A stretch of 53,459 bases of DNA from Actinomycetota bacterium (GTDB lineage Bacteria > Actinomycetota > Thermoleophilia > Gaiellales > Gaiellaceae). The stretch is from NCBI GenBank assembly GCA_005885245.1, contig VAWR01000055.1, forward strand, positions 1-53,459, written 5' to 3'. The position numbers were made by a program, and so were the translations under genes. Below the pieces are notes generated by a model. That model was not told where the DNA came from. It saw only the letters and a program-made list of their open reading frames with translations, and did no database searches. This document shows, piece by piece, positions 41,846 to 50,301 of the stretch (the first letter of the stretch is position 1; each line of letters opens with the position of its first letter).

Positions 41846-42927
41846 TCGACAAGCTCGAGCCGCGGGTTCGGCTTGTACTTACGGCCGACCTTCGCGGCAG
41901 GACGGCCATCGGTCAGGACGATGTCCGCAGTGAAGTCGTTGGAACCGCGGATCAGCGACGAGCCGACGCCGTAGGCGTCGACGGGCACGCCTCGTTCCTC
42001 GAACTGTCTGATCTTCTCGATCGTGAAGCCGCCGGACGCAACGATCCGGACCTGCTCGAATCCGTCGAGGTCGAGTGCATCACGCACCTTCCGGACGAGG
42101 CGCTCGTTCACGCCCGTCGGCTTGAAGTCGCCGAGCTCGCTCCAAAGTGAGCGGTCGACGAGCATCTCCGACGTGTCCAGGCGCACCCCCCAGAGCTTCG
42201 GCCCGAGCGCGCGCGCGACGTCGAGGGCGGTCTGGACAGAATCGTTCTCGAAGTCGACGAGCACGGTGATGTTGATGTCGTCTGAGGCCCACTCGGCGAA
42301 CTTCGTGGCCGCGAGCACCGTGTTGCCCCCGTACGAAGCGATCAGCGAGTGGGGAACCGTCCCGATGCCTCGCCCGCCCCACCACGAGGCTTGCTCGTCC
42401 GTCGTGACGCCGATCGGCGTGCCGACGACGCGTCCCGCGACGTAGGCCGAATAGCCGTCACCCGTCTGGACACGATGGTGATCGTGCCGCGCAGGCATGA
42501 AGATGATCGGCTTGCCGTTGGCGGCTTCCAGGACCTGCACGACGTTGGTGGTGATGAGCGTACGTCGAGCGAGGACGCCGAGGTACGCGGTCTCCAGATG
42601 TGCGAACAGCGTGTAGTCGCCCTCGATCGTCATCACCGTCTCCCACGGCTCGATGCGGTCGCCCTCGTAGAGCGCGTGCACGGTGAGCACGTCCCAGTCG
42701 TGCGAGCAGAGCTTCAGGATGGCGATCGCCTCGTCCACTCCACCGAGGTAGGCGTCGTTCTTCTGGAACACCTGCATGACGACGCGCGGGTGTCGGCCGT
42801 CGTGGTCGAGCGTCGCTCGTGCGTGGTTGAAGTACGCGTCGGCGTAGTACCCGCCGCGCATCTTCTCGACCGGCAGGTCGAAGATCTCGGGTGGGAGCCG
42901 CTCGCGCGTGCGTTCCCTGAGGGCCAC
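41842..42927 (-). CDS. pncB: Nicotinate phosphoribosyltransferase
   Basis: About 361 aa from GTG 42927, overlapping the DUF1385 stop (TAGTG). Converts nicotinate and PRPP to nicotinate mononucleotide for NAD salvage. Features: DLPVEKMRGGYYADAYFNHARATL at the N-terminus, MPARHDHHRVQTGDGYSAYVAG with the phosphorylation-type His region, GTVPHSLIASYGG, VRLDTSEMLVDR and VASGGFTIEKIRQFEERGVPVDAYGVGSSL. It lacks a C-terminal extension. Confidence 0.92.
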   Translation of the reverse strand: MALRERTRERLPPEIFDLPVEKMRGGYYADAYFNHARATLDHDGRHPRVVMQVFQKNDAYLGGVDEAIAILKLCSHDWDVLTVHALYEGDRIEPWETVMTIEGDYTLFAHLETAYLGVLARRTLITTNVVQVLEAANGKPIIFMPARHDHHRVQTGDGYSAYVAGRVVGTPIGVTTDEQASWWGGRGIGTVPHSLIASYGGNTVLAATKFAEWASDDINITVLVDFENDSVQTALDVARALGPKLWGVRLDTSEMLVDRSLWSELGDFKPTGVNERLVRKVRDALDLDGFEQVRIVASGGFTIEKIRQFEERGVPVDAYGVGSSLIRGSNDFTADIVLTDGRPAAKVGRKYKPNPRLELVE

Positions 42928-43703
42928 TACTCTTCTTCGAGCTCGAGGCACGCGAGCAAGGCGGCTTCTGCGACCTCGATCTGCTCCGGGGTCGGCTCGG
43001 CCGTGGCGATCCGGTGCTGAAGCTCGTGACCGGGCTTGGCGAGAGCTCGAGCCAGGCGCTTCTCGGGATTGCGCACCATCCAGCCGAAGATCTCGGTGGA
43101 CGCGGCAAGCGCGACGAACTGCGCGCCGAGCCTCGCCTGCGTGCGTACGCGTGCCGGAGCGCGCGCGGCGAGGGTGTTGCCGATCGCTGTCGTCGCGAGC
43201 AGCGGGCCAAGCAGGTGCGAGCCGCAGCGGTCGTGCTCCTTCGCCGCGCGCTTGCCCTGCTCGTAGCTGCCGATCGAGATGTGCTCGGCGCCGTGATACG
43301 CGGCGACGTCTGAGCTACGCAGCGCGAGTGCCGCAGGCGCCAGCGAAAGCAGACCGCTGACCAGCTCCTGGGCGCCCGGACCGACCGATCTGGATCCGCG
43401 CACGAGCCTGACGACCGTCGCGCTCACGAGCATCGACGCCAGCACGGCGGGCCGCTGGAACGGCAGCCTTGCCTCGGGGAGCGCGCGCCGGATCTCCGGG
43501 AGGATCGCCAGCGCGTCGAGCAGGCGCACCGGGCCGCGTAGCAACGGGCTGTCGATCTTCGCGGAACGCAGGCGCTTCGGCCTCGCGGCCACCTTCAGCC
43601 GGCCGTCGTCCGTGCGGATCGCACAGGCCCACGCCTTCGGCCCATGCACCAGCACGCCGTTGGCGAGCGCCATCCCGCCGAGCCGGATCTTGTCTTCGGC
43701 CAT
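42927..43703 (-). CDS. DUF1385 membrane protein (YqhQ-like)
   Basis: 258 aa. The family signature YHGAEHISIGSYEQGK is at about residue 135; an early LGGMALANGVLVHGPKAWACAIR is the other conserved block. Two or more hydrophobic segments (PAVLASMLVSATVVRLV, LVSGLLSLAPAALAL, LGPLLATTAIGNTL) suggest membrane association. Role unknown. First gene of the operon with pncB and pncA; the leaderless promoter lies at 43710-43715. Confidence 0.85.
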   Translation of the reverse strand: MAEDKIRLGGMALANGVLVHGPKAWACAIRTDDGRLKVAARPKRLRSAKIDSPLLRGPVRLLDALAILPEIRRALPEARLPFQRPAVLASMLVSATVVRLVRGSRSVGPGAQELVSGLLSLAPAALALRSSDVAAYHGAEHISIGSYEQGKRAAKEHDRCGSHLLGPLLATTAIGNTLAARAPARVRTQARLGAQFVALAASTEIFGWMVRNPEKRLARALAKPGHELQHRIATAEPTPEQIEVAEAALLACLELEEE

Positions 43704-43709
43704 CGATCG

Positions 43710-43730
43710 AGGTTATCGACTCAGAGTCGA
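43710..43730 (-). promoter_or_regulatory. Promoter and operator-like palindrome of the DUF1385-pncB-pncA operon
   Basis: TAACCT (minus strand, 43710-43715) ends 6 nt before the ATG. The perfect palindrome TCGACTCAGAGTCGA (43716-43730) abuts it, filling the -35/-10 spacer, where a bound repressor would act. Its CTCAGAG core is the same as in the GTGGCTCAGAGCCAC elements. Confidence 0.45.
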
Positions 43731-43740
43731 ATTCCGCAAA

Positions 43741-45045
43741 TCACACCGCGACCAGACGGTGCGCGACGTCACGGAGAAAGCCGACACCAAGCTCGAGATC
43801 CTGGATCGGAACGCGCTCGTCGGCGGAGTGGACCAACCGGGCGGCCAGCTCGGGGGACATCGAACGGGAGGGAAAGAACCCGTAGGCGACGGTCCCGAAC
43901 GCCTGCCGAAACCAGTGGCTGTCCGTGAAGCCGGCGACGCAGATCGGCGCCGGCCTCGCCTCGGGCTCCAGCTCCTCGACCCAGGCGGCCACGGCGTCCC
44001 ACAGCGGCGTGTCGATCGGCGAGCGCGAACCGCCGTGCGCCTCGAGGCCCTCGAGCTCGTAGTCGCCTTCCCCGAGCACCTCCCGCACGATGGCGTGCTG
44101 CTCCGCAGGAGTCATCCCCGGCAGCAGCCGTGAGTCGACCACCAGGTCGCAGATCGCTGGAATGACGTTCCGCTTCTGCGACGCGCTGACCATCGTCGGT
44201 GAAAGAGTCAGCGACAGCAGCGGCTCGACCATTGCCGCGAAGAAGCTCCCGATCGCCTCCGCGCGAGCGACGGCATCCTGCGGAGAGTCGGGCGCCTCGC
44301 CGGTGACGGTCTTCAGGAGGGCAGTCACCTCGGGCATCAGCTGCTGGTCGGGAACGTGTTCGCCGAGCTTCGTGATCAGGGGTGCCGCCTTCACGAGTGC
44401 GTTGTCGGCGATGCCCGGCATCGACGCATGGCCGCTGCGACCGCGGACACGCAGCCGGAACGGCGCGCTCATCTTCTCCGCGACCGAGCAGATGTAGAAG
44501 GGTCTGCCGCCGAGCTCGAGGCGCTCGCCGGATCCCTCGTTGATCAGGTAGTCGCACCGAACCGCGTCCGGGTGGGCCTCGCACAACCACTGGGCGCCGA
44601 AGCCCGCGCCGACCTCCTCGTCGGCGGTCGCAGCGAAGACGAGATCGCCGGCGGGCTCGAAGCCTTCACGGGCGAGCGTGGCCATCGCGACTGCGCTCGC
44701 GGCGACCTGGCCCTTCATGTCGAGCGCGCCGCGTCCCCAGACCTCTCCGTCTCGCAACTCGCCGCCGAACGGGTCCGCCGACCACTCCGCCGGATCCGCC
44801 AGTACCACGTCGGTGTGCGAGAGAAACAACAGGCTGGGACCGTCGCCTCGACCGGGCAGGCGAGCAACGAGGTTCGCGCGCTCTGGAACGCGCGCGTAGA
44901 GCTCGCACTCGGCGCCGCTCTCCTCGAGATACACGCGGAGCAACTCCGCGGCAGCGGTTTCGTTCCCCGGCGGGTTCGTCGTGTCCACACGGATGAGCTC
45001 CTGGAGAAGCTCGGTGACCTCGTCGCGGACGGAGACGGTCGCCAT
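43741..45045 (-). CDS. M20-family zinc peptidase (ArgE/DapE/dipeptidase type)
   Basis: 434 aa from ATG 45045, overlapping the dioxygenase stop (TGATG). Metal motifs: FLSHTDVVLAD, GRGALDMKGQVAAS, TADEEVGAGFG (catalytic Glu pair), INEGSG and a late HSADERV. The dimerisation domain lies between (RGRSGHASMPGIADNALVKA). Cytoplasmic hydrolase of peptide or N-acyl amino-acid bonds; the exact substrate cannot be told. Confidence 0.9.
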   Translation of the reverse strand: MATVSVRDEVTELLQELIRVDTTNPPGNETAAAELLRVYLEESGAECELYARVPERANLVARLPGRGDGPSLLFLSHTDVVLADPAEWSADPFGGELRDGEVWGRGALDMKGQVAASAVAMATLAREGFEPAGDLVFAATADEEVGAGFGAQWLCEAHPDAVRCDYLINEGSGERLELGGRPFYICSVAEKMSAPFRLRVRGRSGHASMPGIADNALVKAAPLITKLGEHVPDQQLMPEVTALLKTVTGEAPDSPQDAVARAEAIGSFFAAMVEPLLSLTLSPTMVSASQKRNVIPAICDLVVDSRLLPGMTPAEQHAIVREVLGEGDYELEGLEAHGGSRSPIDTPLWDAVAAWVEELEPEARPAPICVAGFTDSHWFRQAFGTVAYGFFPSRSMSPELAARLVHSADERVPIQDLELGVGFLRDVAHRLVAV

Positions 45046-45782
45046 CAGTCTTCTTCTTCCTTCGCGCGGGCGGTCAGCTGGTTTCGCGCACGCCAGAGCG
45101 CAGGGAAGAAATTGTGGTGGATCATCTTTCCGAGCACCTCGACGGGCGTCCCTTGCGTGCCTACGACCTGGTCGCCGATGATCCGCGCGACCACCTTGTA
45201 GTGGCGAATGCGCCACATCGTGATGCGCTCGTCCCACTCCACCAAGGCTTCGGCGAGCTGGTAGAGCTCCTCGTGCTCGCGCCCGTGGACGTAGACCTCC
45301 ACCACGTCGAGACCGGCTGCCCCAACGGCAGCGTCGAAGGCCTCCCCGAGCGGAGGCGTAACCCGGCGGACCTCCCGGAACCCCGGGGAGTCGAAACCGC
45401 TCCCGTGTCCCAGCACCCGTCTGACGGTCTGGTACTCCCATGGCGACATCTGCTCGAGCATGTCGAGCTGCGCGGTGACGAACTGCAAGCACAGGGCCGC
45501 GCGGCGCAGCAGGCGGAGCGCTGCGGCGTGTTCACCCGCACGCAAATGCACCGTCGCGCGCGCGACCTCGGATGTGCCGAGCTTGAGCCACAGCTCGGAG
45601 GACTGGTGCACGGTCTGGAAGAGCAGCTCGTCCGGGTGCGCCCGTTCGTCCGGCGACTTCTGCAACGCAAGAAGCTCGTCGGTGCGGAGGTAGCGTTCGT
45701 AGTCCGACGCGCCCTTTCCAGGCAGGATCGGCTCGGAGAAATCCTCATGAGTCTCGGTTGCCACCGGCCTGGGGCGGAGCAT
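45045..45782 (-). CDS. Tryptophan 2,3-dioxygenase
   Basis: 245 aa from ATG 45782; GTG 45764 (239 aa) is an alternative start. Heme enzyme opening the tryptophan indole ring. Seen: DYERYLRTDELLALQ, FQTVHQSSELWLKL (substrate-side His), SPWEYQTVRRVLGHGSGFDSPGF, and WRIRHYKVVARIIGDQVVGTQGTP, which holds the proximal heme His. No other kynurenine-pathway gene is near. It is coupled to the M20 peptidase and divergent from rarA across 11 nt. Confidence 0.92.
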   Translation of the reverse strand: MLRPRPVATETHEDFSEPILPGKGASDYERYLRTDELLALQKSPDERAHPDELLFQTVHQSSELWLKLGTSEVARATVHLRAGEHAAALRLLRRAALCLQFVTAQLDMLEQMSPWEYQTVRRVLGHGSGFDSPGFREVRRVTPPLGEAFDAAVGAAGLDVVEVYVHGREHEELYQLAEALVEWDERITMWRIRHYKVVARIIGDQVVGTQGTPVEVLGKMIHHNFFPALWRARNQLTARAKEEED

Positions 45783-45785
45783 ACT
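45780..45785 (+). promoter_or_regulatory. Candidate -10 (CATACT) for rarA
   Basis: Ends 8 nt before ATG 45794. It overlaps the start codon of the divergent dioxygenase gene (if ATG 45782 is used). Weak: not a strict TANNNT match. Confidence 0.25.
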
Positions 45786-45793
45786 TCTCTGCA

Positions 45794-47056
45794 ATGAGCG
45801 ACCTCTTCTCGGACGCTGCGAAGCAACGGCTACCGGAGATTGCTCCGCTGGCGCTGCGCATGCGGCCGGAGTCGCTGGACCAGTTCGTCGGACAACAGCA
45901 CGTGCTCGGCAAGGGCTCGGCCCTGCGGCTTGCGATCGAGCAGGATCGAGTCCGCTCGGCGATCTTCTACGGGCCACCGGGTACCGGCAAGACGACGCTC
46001 GCCCGGATCGTCGCAAGGGTCACAGGGGCGGAGTTCGAAGAGCTCTCCGCCGTCTCCGCGACGGTCGCCCAGGTGAGAGAGGTGCTCGCGCGCGCGCGCG
46101 AGCGGCTGGGTGCGAACGGGCAGCGGACGATCCTGTTCCTGGACGAGATCCACCGCTTCAACAAGGCACAGCAGGACGCGCTGCTACCGGGGGTGGAGGA
46201 GGGCGTGATCACCCTGATCGGTGCGACCACCGAGAACCCGTACTTCGAGGTGAACTCCGCGCTCCTGTCGCGTGCGCAGGTCTACGAGCTCGAGCCGCTC
46301 TCGGTCGACGAGCTGAAGATCGTTGCTGCGCGCGGTGCGGCGGAGATCGGCGCCGACATACCCGACGAACTGGTCGGGCTGATCGCCCTTCGCGCCGGCG
46401 GCGATGCGCGGTCGGTGCACAACATCGTCGAGCTCGCGTGGCAGACGGCCCGGGCTGCGGGCGAGCCGCTGGCCGAGACGCATGTAGAGGACGCGGCGCG
46501 CAAGCGGCCGCTCGTGTACGACAAGGCCGCCGACGCGCACTACGACTTCATCTCCGCGTTCATCAAGTCGATGCGCGGCTCGGATCCCGACGCAAGCGTC
46601 TACTACCTGGCCGCGATGCTGGAGAGCGGAGAGGACGCCCGCTTCATCGCCCGGCGGATGATCGTGCTCGCCTCGGAGGACATCGGCAACGCCGACCCGC
46701 GCGCGCTCCTCGTCGCGGTTGCGGCTGCGCAGGCCGTGGAGCACGTCGGTCTCCCCGAAGCGCGGCTGAACCTGGCGCAGGCGGCCATCTACCTCGCGCG
46801 GGCACCCAAGTCGAACGCGAGCTACAACGCGATCAAGCGGGCGACGCTCGACGTGCAGAACCGTGGCAACGTGCGGCCACCGAAGGCCCTGCGCGACGGC
46901 AGCTACTACGGACGCAGGCTCGGTCACGGCGAGGGTTACATCTATCCCCACTCCGACCCGGCGGGCTTCGACGTCGACCATCTTCCGGACGAGCTCAAGG
47001 GCACGACCTATTACGACCCGTCCGGAAGCGGCGAGGAAACAGCCGAAGAGAGTTAG
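45794..47056 (+). CDS. rarA: Replication-associated recombination protein RarA (MgsA)
   Basis: 420 aa. AAA+ clamp-loader-like ATPase acting at stalled forks. Begins [34 protein letters not shown]. Walker [16 protein letters not shown], Walker [24 protein letters not shown], sensor 1 [18 protein letters not shown]. The C-terminal tetramerisation part ends [29 protein letters not shown]. Its TAG stop is inside a 25-bp perfect palindrome. Confidence 0.95.
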   Translation: MSDLFSDAAKQRLPEIAPLALRMRPESLDQFVGQQHVLGKGSALRLAIEQDRVRSAIFYGPPGTGKTTLARIVARVTGAEFEELSAVSATVAQVREVLARARERLGANGQRTILFLDEIHRFNKAQQDALLPGVEEGVITLIGATTENPYFEVNSALLSRAQVYELEPLSVDELKIVAARGAAEIGADIPDELVGLIALRAGGDARSVHNIVELAWQTARAAGEPLAETHVEDAARKRPLVYDKAADAHYDFISAFIKSMRGSDPDASVYYLAAMLESGEDARFIARRMIVLASEDIGNADPRALLVAVAAAQAVEHVGLPEARLNLAQAAIYLARAPKSNASYNAIKRATLDVQNRGNVRPPKALRDGSYYGRRLGHGEGYIYPHSDPAGFDVDHLPDELKGTTYYDPSGSGEETAEES

Positions 47057-47075
47057 TGGCTCAGAGCCACTAACT
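47051..47075. repeat. 25-bp perfect palindrome, third copy of the GTGGCTCAGAGCCAC element
   Basis: AGTTAGTGGCTC-A-GAGCCACTAACT: 12-bp arms about a single A. It covers the rarA stop codon and lies 6 nt from the end of the convergent phosphoesterase gene. A hairpin with a TCAGA loop would form; it may be a bidirectional terminator, though no T-tract follows. Confidence 0.75.
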
Positions 47076-47081
47076 CACGTT

Positions 47082-47753
47082 TCAGTCGGAGCCACGGCGG
47101 GTTCGCGCCGCCGCCATCTGTCCGAATGTGCCACCCAACGCCTCCCAGGCGTGCGCGACTCGCTCCGTGTCGAAGGGGATCCGCCGGAACTCGAACTCGC
47201 CGTCGTCGTGCCGTAGCGCGTAGGCCCCGCGCACGTCCCCGTCCAGGGGCATCCCGACGCTCCCGGGGTTGACGAGGGTCGTGCCGTTCGGCCCCGGCCG
47301 CCGGAACTGCAGGTGACTGTGCCCGAAGACGACGGTTTGGTCACGAACGCCCTCCAGTATCCGCTCGTCGTCCGACCCTGACTCGGCCGGAAAGCTGTCG
47401 ACGTCGGAAAGAGGCGAACCGTGGACGTACAGGACTCCGTCCAGCTCCTTCTGCGCCTGGAGCGAGTACAACCAGCCCTCCTCCGTCCCCAGACCCGAGT
47501 CGCGCTCACGCAGCGCGTCCACGACCTCCGGGCGGTCGAGCGGCAGTTCGCGCAGCCAGCGTTCCCCGTTGCCCCTGATCCAGGTCGTGTTCGGGAGGCC
47601 GCGCAGGCGAGCGATCGTCTCGAGCGGCCACGGCGACCACGACGCGAAGTCGCCGCCGAGCAGGTAGCGGTCGGCACCGGCGGCCTCCGCATCACCGAGG
47701 ACTTCCTCGAGCGCAACCAGATTCCCGTGGATGTCGTACAGGACGGCGAGCAC
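47082..47753 (-). CDS. Calcineurin-like metallophosphoesterase (YfcE/MJ0936-like)
   Basis: 223 aa from GTG 47753. Metal-binding motifs: YDIHGN (DxH, residues 7-9), GGDFASW, WIRGNGERW (GNGE in place of GNHD/E), VYVHGSP and VVFGHSHLQF. A cytoplasmic single-domain phosphodiesterase or phosphatase. Divergent from the etf fusion gene by 20 nt. Confidence 0.9.
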   Translation of the reverse strand: MLAVLYDIHGNLVALEEVLGDAEAAGADRYLLGGDFASWSPWPLETIARLRGLPNTTWIRGNGERWLRELPLDRPEVVDALRERDSGLGTEEGWLYSLQAQKELDGVLYVHGSPLSDVDSFPAESGSDDERILEGVRDQTVVFGHSHLQFRRPGPNGTTLVNPGSVGMPLDGDVRGAYALRHDDGEFEFRRIPFDTERVAHAWEALGGTFGQMAAARTRRGSD

Positions 47754-47760
47754 GCCCGGT

Positions 47761-47766
47761 TAGGCT
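47761..47766 (+). promoter_or_regulatory. Candidate -10 (TAGGCT) for the etf fusion gene
   Basis: Ends 7 nt before GTG 47774 in a 20-nt gap; same hexamer and spacing as lipB. Leaderless pattern. Confidence 0.4.
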
Positions 47767-47773
47767 CCCACAC

Positions 47774-49519
47774 GTGAAGATCGTCTGCCTGGTCAAGCAG
47801 GTTCCACGCGCCGACGCGATCGAGTTCGATCCGGAGACGAAGTCGCTGCGGCGCGAGGGCGTGCCGCTGCTCCTGAACCCGTTCGATGCCGCCGCGGTCG
47901 CGCAAGCCGTAGCGCTCAAGGAAAGGAACGGCGGCGGCGAGGTCGTCGCGCTGACGATGGGTCCGCCGCAAGCCGAAACGGCTCTCCGCACGTGCATCGC
48001 GCTCGGCGCCGACCGGTGTATCCACCTCTCGGACCGCGTCTTCGCCCTGGCAGACACGCTCGGTACCTCACGCACGCTCGCGCTCGCGGTCGAGAAGGAA
48101 GGGGATGTCGACCTCGTCCTGTGCGGACGCAAGACGGTCGACTCCGAGACGTGGCAGGTTCCCCCCGAAGCCGCTGCCTTTCTCGGCTGGCCGCACGTCA
48201 CGAGCGTCGTCGAGCTGGAGATGAAGGGGAGTGCCATCCGCGCGGTTCGCGAGACCGATGACGGTCTCGAGACGTATGAGCTCACCGGGCCTGCGGTGCT
48301 CTCCCTCGCGCACGCACGTGAAACCGCCGAGAGCGCCGCTGGACCGATCGAGGTCTGGACTGCGAGCGATCTCGTCGACGAGGTGCACGAGAACGACAAG
48401 CGCTTCGGCCAGACCGGCTCTCCCACGCGCGTCCTGGCCGTACGTGACGTGACACCCGAGCGGGGCGGCGACATCTTCACGTCCACCGAGGACGCGGCAC
48501 CGCGGCTGAAGGCGCTCCTGGCCGAACGGCGGGTCGACCCCTCCTCGTGGGAGAAACCGGAACGGCTCGGGGAGCGGCCGGGCAAGAGCTACGACTGCTG
48601 GACGCTGGTCGAGCACGTCGGCGGTCGCCCGATCCGCGCCTCGCTCGAGCTGCTCGGCAAGGGACGCGAGCTCGCCGGGAAGCTCGGCGGCGAGAACGTG
48701 GCGCTCGTTCTCGGCGCCGACGTCGCCGGCCCGACACGCGAGTCGGCACGACACGGCGCCGAACGCGTCGTCGTGGTCGAGGACGAGCGGCTCGCCGACT
48801 ACCACCCCGAGCTCTGGAGCCATGCCGTGCGTGCCGTCGTCGAACAGCTGCGCCCGCACGTCCTCCTCATTCCGGCGACCGCGAACGGCCGCGATCTCGG
48901 ACCGCGCGTCGCGGGCGAGCTCGAGCTCGGCATGACCGGCGACTGCGTCGGCCTCGGGATCGATCGTGCCGGCCGCCTGATCCAGACGAAGCCCGCCTAC
49001 GGCGGCAACATCGTCTCCGTGATCATGGGCTCGACGACCCCGCAGCTCGCCACCGTCCGCCCGCGCATGTTCGAGCCTTTGGAGCCCAGGGAGGAAGAGC
49101 CGCACGTCGAGCGCTTTGACCCGGGCGACTGGCCCGACTCGCGCCTGCGGCAGTCGCAGCACCGGCCTGCCTCCGCGCGCGATCTCGACGAGGCCGACGT
49201 CGTCGTTTGCGTCGGCGCCGGGGTGGCTGAGCCGCCGCAGCTTCGCGACGACGTGGCACTGGGCGGCACGCGTGGGGCCTGCGAACGCGGACTGCTCCCA
49301 CGGAACCGGCAAATCGGGCTGCTCGGACGACAGGTCGCGCCCCGGCTGCTCGTCGCTGTGGGCGTCCACGGAGACTTCGAGGAGCTGACGGGCTTCGTGA
49401 AGGCGAACGTCGTCGCGGCGGTCAGCGCCGATCGCGGCGATCCGGTGATGAGTGCAGCGGACGTCGCCGTGATCGGCGACTGGCGAGAAGTCCTGCCTGA
49501 GTTGCTCGCCGCACTCTGA
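47774..49519 (+). CDS. Fused electron transfer flavoprotein, EtfB-EtfA in one chain
   Basis: 581 aa from GTG 47774. Residues 1 to about 250 are EtfB (MKIVCLVKQVPRADAIEFDPETKSL, LLLNPFDAAAVAQAV, CGRKTVDSETWQVPPEAAAFL). From about 272 it is EtfA (CWTLVEHVGGRPIRASLELLGKGRELA). The FAD domain is at the C-terminus, but its usual motifs are altered: GQTG reads GLLG and GISGAIQH reads GVHGDFEE (near residue 530). ETF carries electrons from acyl-CoA dehydrogenases and similar to the respiratory chain. No dehydrogenase or ETF-QO gene adjoins it. Overlaps the next gene (TGATG). Confidence 0.9.
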   Translation: MKIVCLVKQVPRADAIEFDPETKSLRREGVPLLLNPFDAAAVAQAVALKERNGGGEVVALTMGPPQAETALRTCIALGADRCIHLSDRVFALADTLGTSRTLALAVEKEGDVDLVLCGRKTVDSETWQVPPEAAAFLGWPHVTSVVELEMKGSAIRAVRETDDGLETYELTGPAVLSLAHARETAESAAGPIEVWTASDLVDEVHENDKRFGQTGSPTRVLAVRDVTPERGGDIFTSTEDAAPRLKALLAERRVDPSSWEKPERLGERPGKSYDCWTLVEHVGGRPIRASLELLGKGRELAGKLGGENVALVLGADVAGPTRESARHGAERVVVVEDERLADYHPELWSHAVRAVVEQLRPHVLLIPATANGRDLGPRVAGELELGMTGDCVGLGIDRAGRLIQTKPAYGGNIVSVIMGSTTPQLATVRPRMFEPLEPREEEPHVERFDPGDWPDSRLRQSQHRPASARDLDEADVVVCVGAGVAEPPQLRDDVALGGTRGACERGLLPRNRQIGLLGRQVAPRLLVAVGVHGDFEELTGFVKANVVAAVSADRGDPVMSAADVAVIGDWREVLPELLAAL

Positions 49520-50301
49520 TGCTGCTGCAGCTGCACGAATGGGGAGACCGCACGGCTCCCCCCGTCGTTGCGCTGCACGGGATCGGCGGTTTCGGTCGTC
49601 GTTTTCGCAAGCTCGCGGAAGAGCATCTCGAGGGCTACCGCGTCGTCGCGCCCGACCTGCGCGGACACGGCTCTTCGTCATGGGAGCCGCCGTGGACGAT
49701 CGCAACGCATGTCTCCGACGTCCTCGAGACGATCGAGCACGCGGGCATCGAGCGCGCAGCTTTCGTCGGCCACTCGTACGGCGGCCGGTTGATCCTCGAG
49801 CTCGCCGACCTCGCGCCCGATCGCATCGAACGAGCCGTGCTCCTCGATCCTGCGATCGAGCTCCTGCCTCACGTGGGCTTCGACTTCGCCGAGCGCGAGC
49901 GAAACAACGGTGCCTTTGCCCTGCCGCAAGAGGCCGTCGAGGAGCGACTCGCGTTCGACACGACGACGCCGCGCGCCTTCGTCGAGGAAGACGTCCGGGA
50001 GCATCTCGACCAGGGAACGGACGGGCTCTACCGCTATCGCTATTGCCGGAGCGCAGTCGTCACGGCCTACGGGGAGCTGTGCACGCCTCCGCCGCCGCCC
50101 GAGACTCTGCGCGTTTCCACACTGCTCGTGCACGCAGGCGAATTCGGACTGGTTCGAGAGGAGCAGCTCGACGCCTACATCACCGTGCTCGGTGAACTGC
50201 TCGAGGTCGTCGAGGTTCCGGGCGGGCACATGGTCTTCTGGGACGCCTACGACGAGACGGCGAGCGCCCTCGAGCGCTTCCTAGAGGATCCGAGCGCCTA
50301 G
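49519..50301 (+). CDS. Alpha/beta hydrolase
   Basis: 260 aa. Oxyanion motif LHGIGG, APDLRGHGSS, nucleophile elbow GHSYGG (Ser about residue 89), and the late His in PGGHMVFWD, so the triad is present. Small cap (GFDFAERERNNGAFALPQE). Substrate unknown. Translationally coupled to the etf fusion, so it may act on the same pathway. The 3' end overlaps the arginase gene by 21 bp (convergent). Confidence 0.87.
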   Translation: MLLQLHEWGDRTAPPVVALHGIGGFGRRFRKLAEEHLEGYRVVAPDLRGHGSSSWEPPWTIATHVSDVLETIEHAGIERAAFVGHSYGGRLILELADLAPDRIERAVLLDPAIELLPHVGFDFAERERNNGAFALPQEAVEERLAFDTTTPRAFVEEDVREHLDQGTDGLYRYRYCRSAVVTAYGELCTPPPPPETLRVSTLLVHAGEFGLVREEQLDAYITVLGELLEVVEVPGGHMVFWDAYDETASALERFLEDPSA

